Assembly: GCF_029873635.1 (NCBI RefSeq)
Contig: NC_080422.1
Location: forward strand, 5,684,001-5,748,000
Direction: 5' to 3'
Source of the DNA: Malania oleifera
Taxonomy: Eukaryota > Streptophyta > Magnoliopsida > Santalales > Ximeniaceae
DNA length: 64,000 nt
Each line of letters starts with the position of its first letter. Position 1 is the stretch's first letter. The translations under genes and the position numbers were made by a program. The notes under the pieces are model-generated. The model made no database searches. It was not told the origin of the DNA and saw only the letters and a program-made list of their open reading frames with translations. Shown here one piece after another: positions 24,679-37,400 of the stretch.

Positions 24679-25652
24679 GGTGGTAATAATAGTAATAAGC
24701 AACACCAACAATGATGAATAAAATGATACTAAGAATAATAAAATTATTATTATTTAATAATAAAAATAACAAGAAACCAACAACAACAATGTAATAATAA
24801 CATTAAAATGAAGAAAATCCAAACAAAAATATATTTATTATTATTTAAAATGTTAAAAAAAATATGAACTAAAAATGAAGAAAATTTCTAAAAAAAGAAA
24901 AATGTTAAATTGAAGTCATATATTTTAAATATTTTTTTAAATAGATTTTTCCTCATTTCATTAGAGATTCCAGCAATAATTATGCTCTTACCTTGAGTCC
25001 ATTTCTACCCCAATTCTTTTCTTACTTTAATTCCACTTCCCAAATCGAGCACATGGAAATGAAGTCGTGTTTGAAGAATGAAATTCACATTTTTGTTCCC
25101 TTAGAATGGTAAAATATATTAATAATATAAGTCAATTTAAGATTACAAATTTTTAAAAATTAAAAGTTATTAGATCTTTTCCAAAACAAGGCTTTAATAA
25201 AACTTCAAAGCTTCCACCTTAGCGATTCAGTCCAAGTAATCATTCAAATTGATTAACGTGCATGTGGCTTCACTCAAGCTGATTATTTGACTGCAAAGAT
25301 AGTGTTTGAGAACATGAATATCGGGCTTTAATTTAAATTTCTGTGAATTTGAAAGAAGCACCATTTTATCAAAATCCACACAAACCTAAGGTACAAATTT
25401 CATGCTAGGACAAGGATCCCAATAGCACAGAAGCCAAACAGGCAATTGGATCAAAACACAGAAGATGCATTTTTCTCTAAAAATTTCATAGCTAGGGGAA
25501 GGGAAAGAAGAACCACAGAAGCTAAACAGACAATTGGTTCAATACAAAACCTATATTTCCCCTCCAAATTTCCCCTTGTCTTCATGCGTCATCCGTGAGG
25601 CAACCATCTTCAATTTTTGGACAACATGATCCAGAAAAATGAAAAAAGGGAA
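24679..25652. other. AT-rich sequence and 3' flank of the host gene
   Basis: The part nearest 25,650 is presumably the 3' untranslated region of the minus-strand gene. I could not place a poly(A) signal with confidence. Confidence 0.35.
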
Positions 25653-26123
25653 CTAATCTTTCCACCCTTCCTTGCTCAACCGTCGGGAGGCAAGCCCCGA
25701 GGATGAGAGGCTTGGAGTGACGGGCATTGAGGGTGTCTTCGGTGCCTCCTCATCATCCCAACTGTCACCCCAACTGTTATCCCATCCATCATTAACTTCA
25801 GACTGAGCTTCAACCCCCCCTGAAACAGGAAGAACCACCATGTCCAACTTCTGATATTTTGAGCCACTGGTGGGAAAATGCTTTCGTCGGAAGCAAACAC
25901 ATGTCCAAGTTGACACCATTAATAGTAGAGCAGCAAGGAAGACAAACGCAATTGAGGGGGTTCGTGTAAGGAAGCTAGTGTAAGTGAGCTTTGGGATATA
26001 CTCACTTTCCTTCCTGGTATTGTGACCAAACAGATCTCTGAAATCAAGAACGCAACTACTATCTCCCGCGTTCAGAATAATCGTGCCACTGCCAGCTCCA
26101 CCATTTCCAATAGAAACCTTCAC
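25653..26123 (-). CDS. coding exon 4 (membrane helix, cytosolic tail, stop)
   Basis: 471 nt including the stop codon, beginning at acceptor GATGCAG|GTG. It encodes the end of the ectodomain, a helix of about 22 hydrophobic residues ([20 protein letters not shown]), RRKH as the cytosolic stop-transfer signal, and the acidic Trp-rich tail. An open frame continues upstream of the acceptor to 26,219, but that is intron sequence. Confidence 0.9.
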   Translation of the reverse strand: MKVSIGNGGAGSGTIILNAGDSSCVLDFRDLFGHNTRKESEYIPKLTYTSFLTRTPSIAFVFLAALLLMVSTWTCVCFRRKHFPTSGSKYQKLDMVVLPVSGGVEAQSEVNDGWDNSWGDSWDDEEAPKTPSMPVTPSLSSSGLASRRLSKEGWKD

Positions 26124-28432
26124 CTGCATCGTCCAAATTTTTTTCCCAGCACTTATTATTCTCTCCAAAATGAAGTAATAAGAATTTTTTTTGTGGGTGG
26201 GGCGTGGGGTGCAATTCAAAGGCTTAATTTTGCCACAAAAAAAGTTTGTTTTACACTAATGGAAAAGGAAAGAATCAAATGAAACTGAAAGAGACCAAGC
26301 TTGTTCAGAAAATAAATATAATAATTGTTCCAACATAAGTACTCATGTCGGCATTACAAGGGTAATCCTGTGCCTGCAGCACAAACTGAGAGTTTAAAAC
26401 AACATAATAAATAATTCCTAGGATAAGACAGTTAAAAATCACAACCTGTTGTTCATTTTCCCTTTATTCCTAGACCACCACCTCCTTGTACTTTTTGAAA
26501 AATGTGGGTTCTCGTCCACAGGCAAAGTTGCAAACATCCAGTTTATTAAACCAACATGAATATTGATCTAATGCTTTTTATACCAAAACTGCTCCAGAGG
26601 GACATCAGTCATTTAGTACAGCCATAAGAAAAGCCCAGCTAGATTAATTACATCGATTACAAATAGTTCAATGAGAAAAGAGAACCCATTCATCTTTGTT
26701 TCAATGGAGTAAAATGACTCTGTACCTTTTTGTCTTCCTTCTCTTGGAGTTGAATGCTTGTTTTCTCTAGGTGAACAAAATCAGGAGCAGAAATTGCAAC
26801 AGAGAGAGGGCCTTTCCCTTTGTTCTGAATCAAAAGTGAAAGATCTGGAGATTCTGGGAAATTGATAATCACTGTTACATTCAAAATTTTCAACATGCAT
26901 AAAATGGAATAAATTAAAGAGACAAAGCGTGCACACACAGTGAGGAGTGAGGAATTTCACATATAGACATCAAGAAACAACTGAATTGTGGATTATAATT
27001 TTCAGAAAAAATTCTGTCAGTGATTTTCATATTGCAATGAACTGTGCAGAGATCACCAATTCTGTATTGATTTCCACACTAACAAAACTATCAACCGGGG
27101 ATACGTTATCCTGGCCCTTGTTAATCACCAAATTTGGTGTCATAAACCAAAATAATAGACAAAAAGAAGATGAATAAAATGCATCAGCCAAACATGATGG
27201 TCCACAAACCATAGCTACCATTTTCTAAACTAAAGCTTGGTCAGCCTTATCTTGTAACCCATTTTTTTTTTCTTTTAAATTGATAGCAGGGAACTAAATG
27301 ATAACACAATTCCAACAATATTTCTCTATTTCATCCTCCTGTTGAATTTTATGAGCAACTTCATCTTAGTTCCCCCTATTTAGGGGTCACAGATAACAAA
27401 TATATTGATCATATAGCATCCAAAAATGCTGAAAGACACAGGACAGCTTCATGGGAAGAATCACGGGTGCATGACCACTGTACCCAGCACATGCTGCCCT
27501 CCCCCCTTATAAACTGCTGCTTTTGTTTTTCTGTTGTGTGTGTGCGTGTGTGTGTGTATTCATGCTGTTTTTTAATTAATCTAGAAATATTGCTTGAAGG
27601 AGGCAGCTGTCATCTCGGCCCCTCGGCATTAATGGTGTCAACGGTGAGGAGGGCAGCAGCAGCAGCTCTTTTCCCCTCCAAGAAGAAGAATCAGTAGATG
27701 CCATTAAGCTTGCCTTCAGCCAAGGCTTTCTCCAAGCAGCAGCCACAACTGCTCTCTTGAACTGTGGACATTTGGCAAACAGTTCCGACCATGGCAGTGA
27801 AGAGCTTCCACTGTTGGGTGTTAGGAGTCAGGACAGATTGGGAATGGGAGAGCTGCAATTTTATTTTATTTTTTTATTATTTTCAAAATTATTTTTTAAA
27901 AAAAATAATGAATAATATAACTGGAGGAGAAAGAAGAGAGAGCAGATGAGTTTGAAAAGTTAGCAAGCCACAATGGCCCACAAAGGTGCCCATGACTTTT
28001 TCACCCATGACGAATAGCACGATTGTATAGCTTCTGCTACTCAGTAGCCATCATAATTCTAATAAGGGCAGCCTCGTCCAGGGAAGGGGTGGACAACAAT
28101 GGGTCTATAGTCTTCAGAATTCTCTGTTCCCTAATCATCCTAACAGCTTTCATTTGTAATGCATCTTCCATACTAATTTTGAAAATAACTCAATTATGGT
28201 ATGTTGCCAGGATACAAATACAAATGGTACCTGACTTCAAGATTACCTGGACTGTGGATCCCTGCGGAATGCGAATGAGGTCAGAGTTTACAAACTAAAT
28301 CCACTATAGAATATAACAAAAGGCAAATACAGTGCCATGGTGTCTTGGAGAGTCAATTTGAGAGACCTCATCAATTCAATTCCTCTTATTTTATTTAATT
28401 AGCACATTTGTAAACAATCCAATAATATATAA

Positions 28433-28471
<39 letters not shown>

Positions 28472-31400
28472 GTGAAATTACATTTTTCTTATACATTTCA
28501 CTGGAACATTGAAAATCACTTACCAAATTGTTGATGATCCACATTTTGAAATGGACATTCCAAATTGCAATTTGCTAATTCAATAGGAGGGAAAAGGCAA
28601 CTCTAGTCTAGTTAGTTCATACCCAATGAACCCAAATAGAATTGTTGTAGGCCTACTGTGTCATATCTAACTTACAATTCTTGCATTAATTACTACATTG
28701 TCATATAAATTTTTTATTAAATTTATTTTCACGAAAAAAAAAACTTCAAATTACAAAAAGAGGAAAAAGTCTGGGTAATCTAATCATTGGTGTTACTGCT
28801 CATTTAGCATTATCACCATGTGTTATTGTTATGTTAGTAAGCAAAAGTTAGAAAAGTTATTATTGTGATTGTCATGTACTTGGCATATATAACAGATAGA
28901 GGGAGAGACCTAACATTGTGATTAGATCTTCCAATTTATCGTATACTTCAACACAGTATTGGAGCAAGATCCAACCCTAACCCCAAGTGCATAGCTGCTC
29001 ACAAACCAAACCCTAAATCTCATAATCCTACGAGGATGTGCCAGTATAGGAGGATCATCCACATCACCAAACCAGAAACAACGCTAGGGGGTCTTCAGAA
29101 AAACTCCCAGACATCCTTTCTATTTCAAAATTTCAAAAATCCCTTTAGTGTGTGAGCATAGTTGTCAAATCAAAATTTGAATCATGAATCAAAATTCTAA
29201 TTTTGGGAGAATCAAGAATCAAATTGAATTGTAAGATTCAGTAAATTTTCCAAAATCAATTCTAAGTGGCACGTGTATATATACAATCAACAAGCAAAAA
29301 AAAAAAAGCAAAATAATAAAATACATTTAAATTTTGATAATAAAAAAAATCATATTTCATGTGTATGCTTTCCCTAAATAAATGAAAAATAAAAGGATAA
29401 GTTAGGAAATATTGATAAATAGTGAACTTTATGCTGTTTAAGGGAACGAATCAAGAAAAACTCATAAAAAAGTTGAACTTTTTGGTGTGTATCAACAATT
29501 GAAAAAAATAATATTTCATGCATATTCTTTAGTGGATTAAAAATTTTTAAAAATAGCTAACCTAAAAAAATGATAATAATTGAACAAACCACTAAAAGAA
29601 TTAACTTTTAAATCTTAGCAGCACAACAAAACATGAGTACCACCTTACCCGGTGAGTGTTCCGTCCTTCTGCTCAATGGTAGAGCACTATACTCCTAGAG
29701 CGAAGAATGGTTTTGTGAAGGTAACATAAGATCCAAAGTTCTATTTTCTCCTTTTAAAAGCATAAAACTAAGGTAAACAAGGAATGGAAGGTAATCATGT
29801 AAAAACAAAAGCAATAAAAAAGAAAGAAATGCTACTTTGGGGGTTTCAAACTAATCGGGTTTGTCGGGATATGATAGGTCCAGAATCATGTAAATTGATA
29901 GATTCAAATCAATTCAATAAATTCACGGGGTGAATTGATAGATCCAACAACGATTCAGTTGATTTTAGATTTGCTAGTAAGATTCGAATCAATTTGGTGT
30001 GGAATTGACATGAATCGTATGAATCGAATCATGAATCATAAGATTCTAACAAATATGTGTGTGAGAGCTCGTTGAGCACTATTTTTGCTCTTGTTTCTTC
30101 CCAAATGCCTTGAAAATCTCCCTACTCCACATATTGAGTTATCATCATGTCTTTTGTTCTAAGATCCTACCTTTATTGGTAGTTCACTCATGGTGCTTTG
30201 CTAATTGTTGCCTGCTATCCTTAGGGTTGTCTGCCAGTTTCTTGGGTCATAGTGGTGTTATGCTAGTTTGTTCGTAACTCATTCATGGTCGTTTCAGTTA
30301 TCACCTTGTTTGTGGTTGTTCCAATTGTTCCATTGACCATGTTCATTGATCTCATTTTTTAAGTGTTGATGTAGAGTCCACGAATCCTAAATATACGTTC
30401 CCTTCACCATCGCCGCAAACAACAAATGAGAAGTTGGATGGAAAGAATTATGCACAGTGGTCTAAGGATATTAAGATCTATTTGACAGGCTAAGGTAAAT
30501 CTAAGCACTTGTTTCAATCTGAGGCTACTGACGACAAAAGAAAGAAATATGGATCAGGAAGATGCATAAATTGGCTCTATATTGTGGAACTCAATAGAAC
30601 CCATATGGCACAAATGTTCATGCATCTAGATGTACGCAAGGAGATTTGGAATTATGTCAAACCCATATATACCAAGTAACATTTCACATATGTACGATCT
30701 ATCCCTGGAGATTTTTAACTACAACTAGGGGACTGCAGCACAATTACCAAAAGACACTAACACCCTAGCGAACTGAGAATTGATACAATCATTCTGAAAC
30801 ATAGTACATTTTTGTTCCAAAATGCTAAATCTAACAATCCAAAGTTTTGATTCAATATTTTTTGCATAACATATTCTTTTATTAGTTAAAGTGGGGAACA
30901 ATAGCATGGTAATTCTATTTTTGGTCATTATTAACCCATTTCAGTAAAGAAAATCTCTTCTGGATTTAGAAACATCTCAACATCTCTCTAAAATATATAA
31001 CAAGTATTCCATATTTTTCACCAATATATTTATACAAGTATACCCCTATGGTTCCATATTTTACAGCATGTGTCGTACTATGGTCCCGTTCCCATTTTGG
31101 AACATTCCACACTCTATGTAACATTGGACAAGGGTTTCATAGAGTACTTTGGAGAGACAAAGTGCATCCATGAGGAAATTAGCATTCTGCAACCCATAAC
31201 AGTTCAGGTCCTAGTGTGTTTGATATTCAAGTTTAAGGCAGTCCTAGATGCTTGATGGTGCAGAGTTGCCATCCTTTGCTGATGTTTATTCTCACGTTCT
31301 TTGTGCTTGCTCCAGTACACATTCCTCAACCCTTGCTTCTGATGCTTCAAACCTGGCGTTGAGAAGACTGCTTCCATTATACAAAGTGATTTTGGTTTTC

Positions 31401-34400
31401 CACCAAGTTACCACAGAAGTTCTCAAGGTGGTTTGAGTGATCATGGTGGAAAGGATGGACATTGTTGTGGTCCCCCATACAAGTGCACTCATTAAGGACA
31501 AGGACATGCGTTTGAGCAGTATTGGGATCTTCATGGTAAAACATCACACATCACCAATGCATCCACCACTGGTTCCACCCTTTCAAGCTCAAGCAGGGAT
31601 AAGCATATTGTATCTATGGTAAGGAAAGAGCATTCCAAGCTCCAGTAGTATCAAGCATCCCACCAAGCTTCTCTTTTCATTGCATCTCTTGTTGTAACCC
31701 TACAACTTTCTTATCATCCAATATTTCTCTCGCTAATCCTTGTATTATAGATTCAGCCACTACTCATCATATGACAAGTATAACTAATTTCTTTTTTCCT
31801 CTCTCTAGTATTCTGAAATCTTACCTTGTGTTATCCTTGCTAATGGGTCCACTAATAGGGATAGTAGATCCCATTTCCTCAATCTCTCTTTCTTCTATTT
31901 TGTATATTCAAAAGTTTCCCTTAAATCCCACATCAGCTAGCAAGATTACGAAATCCATGAATTGTTCATTAATATCCTTCCTTATTCTTTCATCATTTAG
32001 GATTTGAAGATGAAGATGGATTGGCGAATGACATGAGACTAGTATACTTCACTACTTTGAGTCACTAACTCTTTGTATTGCCTGCACTACTGCTGCTATG
32101 TCACTCCAAATCCATTGTTGCCTTGGTCATCCTTCATTAGACAAGTCAAAAAAAATAGTTCCTACTTTGAGCTTTGCAAAAATAAAAAAATAAAAAATAG
32201 TTCCTACTTTGAGATTTGCGTCTACTCTTGACTATGAATCTTAAAAGTTGAGAAAACATCATCGTGTTCCATTTGTTTTCCACATCAATAAACGAGAAGT
32301 AAGCCCTTTTATGTTAGTCCATTGTTTGGGGGTCCCAGTCGAGTTGTGTCAAAGTTGAATTTTTTGGTAATTTGTAACTACTGTTGATGATGATTCAAGG
32401 TTGACTTGTCTTTATTTAATAAAGGATCATTATGAGTTGTTTCATAAATTAGTTCCTACTTTGAGATTTGTGTCCACTCTTGACTGTGCATCTTAAAAGT
32501 CGAGAAAACATCATCGTGTTCCATTTGTTTTCCAAGTCAATAAACGAGAAGTAAGCCCTTTTATGTTAGTCCATTGTTACGGGTTCCCAGTCGAATTGTG
32601 TCAAAGTTGACTTTTTCGGTAATTTGTAACTACTGTTGATGATTATTCAAGGTTGACTTGTCTTTATTTAATAAAGGATCATTATGAGTTGTTTCATATA
32701 TTTGTCCCTTCTGTTATGAAATAAAGACTAAATTTAATTTTCCTTTCAGATACTTCATAGTGGTAATGCTAAGGAGTACTTTACTGCCTAGTTCAATACC
32801 TATATAACTAGAGAGTATCAATGATAAGAATTTTATATACCATTGTATTTATACAAAATAAGGGGAAAAAAGAGTATATCTCCATCATGAAATTAGAGAG
32901 AAGCAAATGATCATTATGGAAGCCACTTCCTTATCTGGGCTTACATTGACTATAATTATTTGGGTTTTAGAAAAATAGGATTAATTACAACTTAAAATAG
33001 AATGTCAGTTGCTTAATCTACATATGGAATTGATAAGAAAAGCAAACAAACTTAAACCAAATTGGAGTCTTTGATGGGTTTGATTCTAGTTTGGATATAC
33101 CTTTAACGCTATTTTCCTCTCCTCTCTAGAACACAACATTCTTCAAAGACTTGAAGCAAGCCCCATTGAAAGGCCCTCACAAAAGAGAAGGATAGGAAGC
33201 CCTAGCTAGTATATCGGATTTTTTCAAGAGAAAGATCTCGACACTTGATTTTGTGCATTTAAATGGTCATAAGTATTGATAAATTTGATCAAAACTACTA
33301 CAATTGTGTTTTGTAGATTCTAGCAATCATTTATGATGTGTTGCATAGGAAATTGGTTTTGATGCCTAATATACCCCAAAAATATCAACCACCAAGAGTC
33401 AAAGGGAGATTAAAGTCCAGCATTGATGAGGGCAGTTACCGCCCAAGTCAATTGCTCAAAATAGAGTAATTGGCGCCAACCCAATAATGACCATAGTGAT
33501 CCACGCCAGGCGCCATAATGGTATATCCCCCAAGGGTCAAACCTCTCCAGTATAAAAGGGGGTATTGCGAAGAGGCAAAGGTATCTTATTCTTACCATTT
33601 TTACTATTGCTTACAACCTCTCTAGAGCAATCCCTTACTTAGGCATCGGAGTGATCCCTCGGAGTACAACTCGCGTCCTCCAAGCTACTCCTATTTCATC
33701 CCTTTTCAGATGATTGAAATCGGAAAGTTCATCGGAGACCACTCCACATTTTATCCCGCAACAGTTGGCGCCATCTGTGGGAACGCTTCTGAGAGGTTTT
33801 CATCTTATTTTTGATCATTGATCCTTGAGTCATGACAACCAACAATTCAAGGTCAAAGTCTGCTGCGGGTGATCAATCACCCCAATCCATTCACTCTACG
33901 CTCGGAGATCATTCAAGAGTGACAAGGGGGGAGTTCCTTGCCTTCCAAAAGAAAATGGAGGACATGGCAGCTTCCCAAAAGAAGATGGAAAACATGTTCA
34001 ACATGATCCTACAGCAAAGGGGTCATGAAGAGCTTGCTCCCCACCATCAACCAATTGATCCCGAATCACGCGAAAAAGTGGCGAACCAGAAGGATAGCAA
34101 TGGAAAAACCAACCCCGCCAAAAAGGTGGAAGATGCGACCAACATAGGGCTCAATGAGCAACAATTAAGCGAGTTGGAGGAGAGGATCAAGAAGATTGAC
34201 CAAATAGAAAAGATGAAAGAGGCTCGAACCAACCCATCTTGTGCAGATACCTTGTTGAAGTCTTCAGATCCTCCATTCACCAAAGAAGTGATGGAGGTCC
34301 CGCTGCCAAGTAAGTTCAAAATGCCAACCTTCGGCAGGTATGAAGGCTCGACCGATCCAATTAATCACTTGGATACCTTCAAGGTGTTGATGCAATTGCA

Positions 34401-37400
34401 AGGCGCACCTGATACCATCATGGGCCGAGCGTTTGCCGCCACCCTTAAAGGTAATGTCAGGGCGTGGTACCGGACCTTGAAGCCAAGATCTATCAACTCC
34501 TTCTCTGAGATGGAACAGCAGTTTACCGGGCACTTCATCAGTAGCCACAGGATCACTAAAACCTCAACCCATCTAATGAGTCTGGTTCAAAGAGAAAGGG
34601 AGACATTGAAAAAGTTTATACATCGTTTTGTCACGACAACCCTAGAGATTCGCAACTTGGATCACGGGGTGGCACTGGCGGCCTTAACCACGACCTTCCA
34701 ACCTAGAGATTTCCTATACTCACTGGGAAAGAGGCATGAGAGAGCTAATGGTAAGGGCACATAAATATATCAACCTAAAGGAAGTAATGGACACAAAGGG
34801 AGACCGAGCTGAGTTGAAAAGAAAAGAGTTTGAGAGACATCGGCGAAGCTTCTAGAACAGGGAAAAGGCAGGAGAGCAGCAAATTACAAAACAGCTCCAG
34901 GGGGTCAGGACGGAAAAGTAAGTTTCAGTCCTATACTCCCCTAAACGCACCTCGAACTAACATGCTAATGCATATAAGAGAGAAGGGATATGTAAAATGG
35001 CCACAGCCTATGCGTACACCCTCGCATAAACGAAATATGTCGAAATTATTTTAGTTCCACAGGGATCACAGGCATGATACAGAGGAGTGCATTCACCTCA
35101 AAAATGAAATCAAGGCCCTGATAAAAAGAGGGCATCTGTCGGGGTTCGTGAAAAGAGAGAACCGCCGAATGGAGGTTCGTGAACAAAGAAAACCTGAGGA
35201 AGGACCAAAAATAGAACAAATTGTCGGAGAGATTGTTGTAATCTTCGGTGGACCTTCTAGCGAAGGAGCTAGCGGAAGTGCCCGAAAAAGGTATGTCAAA
35301 CAGGTGCTCTTAACACAAGGAAAGGAGCCAAACTACAAGAAACAAAGGCAGGAGGAGGCTATCACCTTCAATAGAGAAGACGAGGAGGGTGTACAGTAGC
35401 CTCACGATGATGCCCTAGTGGTGTCACTGCTGGTGGCCAACTATAAAATAAGAAGAGTGTTGATAGACAATGGGAGCTCGGCCAACATAATATTCTAGTC
35501 GGTGCTACAAGAAATAAAAGTGGAGAAAGAACGCCTAAAATCCATTTCCACCCCATTGGTTGGGTTTGGAGGAGACACGGTCCATCCAATGGTACAATAA
35601 CGCTCCCCGTGACAATGGGGACATCTCCGAAGCAAGTCACCTTGATAATGGACTTCCTGGTAGTCAATCGACCATCAGTTTACAACATTATATTGAGCCA
35701 CCCAACGCTCAATGTAGCCAGGGCCATAACCTCCACCTACCACTTGAAGGTGAAATTCCCTACCCCCCTTGGGGTTGGAATGGTCAAAAGAGACCAAACG
35801 GCGGCTCAGAATTGCTACATGATGGCGTTGAAAGGTAAGAAAGAGGCATGGGAGACCTTGACGGTCGAAGATTTGAAGGTAAGGGAGAATATCCGCAAAT
35901 CAGCACACCGGACAAAAATCTCACAAGCATCCCAATAAACGGTGATCAGGAGAAGTGCGTCCAGATTGGAAGTCGCTTACCAGAGGTTTTGAAAACAGAG
36001 ATGAGGCGGCTACTAAGCGAGTATGCAGACGTCTTTGCCTGGTCGGCTGATGATATGCCAAGGATTGACCTTGCGATCATGGAGCACAAATTACAGGTGG
36101 ATCCAAATCATAAGCCTGTGAAACAGAAGAAGAGGAGTTTCGCTTTGGAGCAGGTCAAAGTGATAGACGAAGAGGTAACAAAGCTAGTGAAAGCCGATTT
36201 TGTCAAGGAAGTCAGTTATCCAGAGTGGCTCAGCAATGTGGTCTTAGTAAAGAAGCCAAACAGAAAGTGGCGGACCTGTATCGACTTCACAGATTTGAAC
36301 AAGGCATGTCCAAAGGATGGCTTCCCCCTCCCACGGATCGACCAGCTGGTAGACTCTACATCCGGACACAAGCTCTTGAGTTTCATGGATGCATACTCAG
36401 GATATAACCAAATCCGTATGCACCTTGGAAACGAGGAGAAAACGTCGTTCATCACCGAAAGGGGGCTCTACTGCTATAGGGTGATTGCCTTTTGGGTTAA
36501 AGAATGCTGGAGCAATGTACCAAAGGCTGGTGAACAAGATATTTAAAGATTTATTGGGATAAACAATGGAGGCATACGTTGATGAAATGCTCGTGAAAAG
36601 CTTAAAGGTAGAGGAGCATTGCAAGGATTTAAAAGGGGCATTCGAGCTGCTGCGTAGGTACCAAATGAGGTTAAATCCTTCTAAATGTGTGTTTGGTGTC
36701 TCTGTAGGAAAATTTCTAGGGTTCATAATGACACACAGGGAGGATAGAAGCCAACCCTGTGGGCGCTGCTGGAAATGAAAGCCCCCCGAACGAAAAAGGA
36801 GGTCCAGATCCTAATCAGAAGGATTGCTTGGCTTAGTAGATTTGTCTCTTGTTCAGGAGACAAGAGCCTATCGTTCTTTAAGGCATTGCGGAAAACAGGA
36901 GGATTCGAGTGGGGAAAGGAACAAGGTAAGGCCTTCGAACAACTTAAGCATTACCTTTATTCCCCACCACTGTTGACAAAGGCAAAAACAGGAGAGAACC
37001 TTTACTTGTACGTGGCCTCTACTCCGCATACGGTTAGCGCGGTCCTGGTTAGAGAAGAGGGAAGGCAACACAAGTTCATCTACTACACGAGCAAAGTTCT
37101 AAGTGGTGCTGAGATCAACTATACAACGAAAAAGGCAGCCTTTGCCATCATCTGTGTAGCCTGAAAGTTGAGACCTTACTTTCAGGTGCACAAGGTAACT
37201 GTACTGACCAACTTACCGCTGAGACAAATCCTCCAGCGGCTGGAGACTTCGGGGAGAATGGTGAGGTGGTTGGTTGAGTTAGGGGAATTCAACATCCACT
37301 ACAAGTCAAGGTCTGCAATCAAAGCTCAGGTGCTGGCCAATTTCATGGTAGAATAGTCCTACCAAAAAACAGAGGAGCCAAATGTTTGGATGCTTCACAT

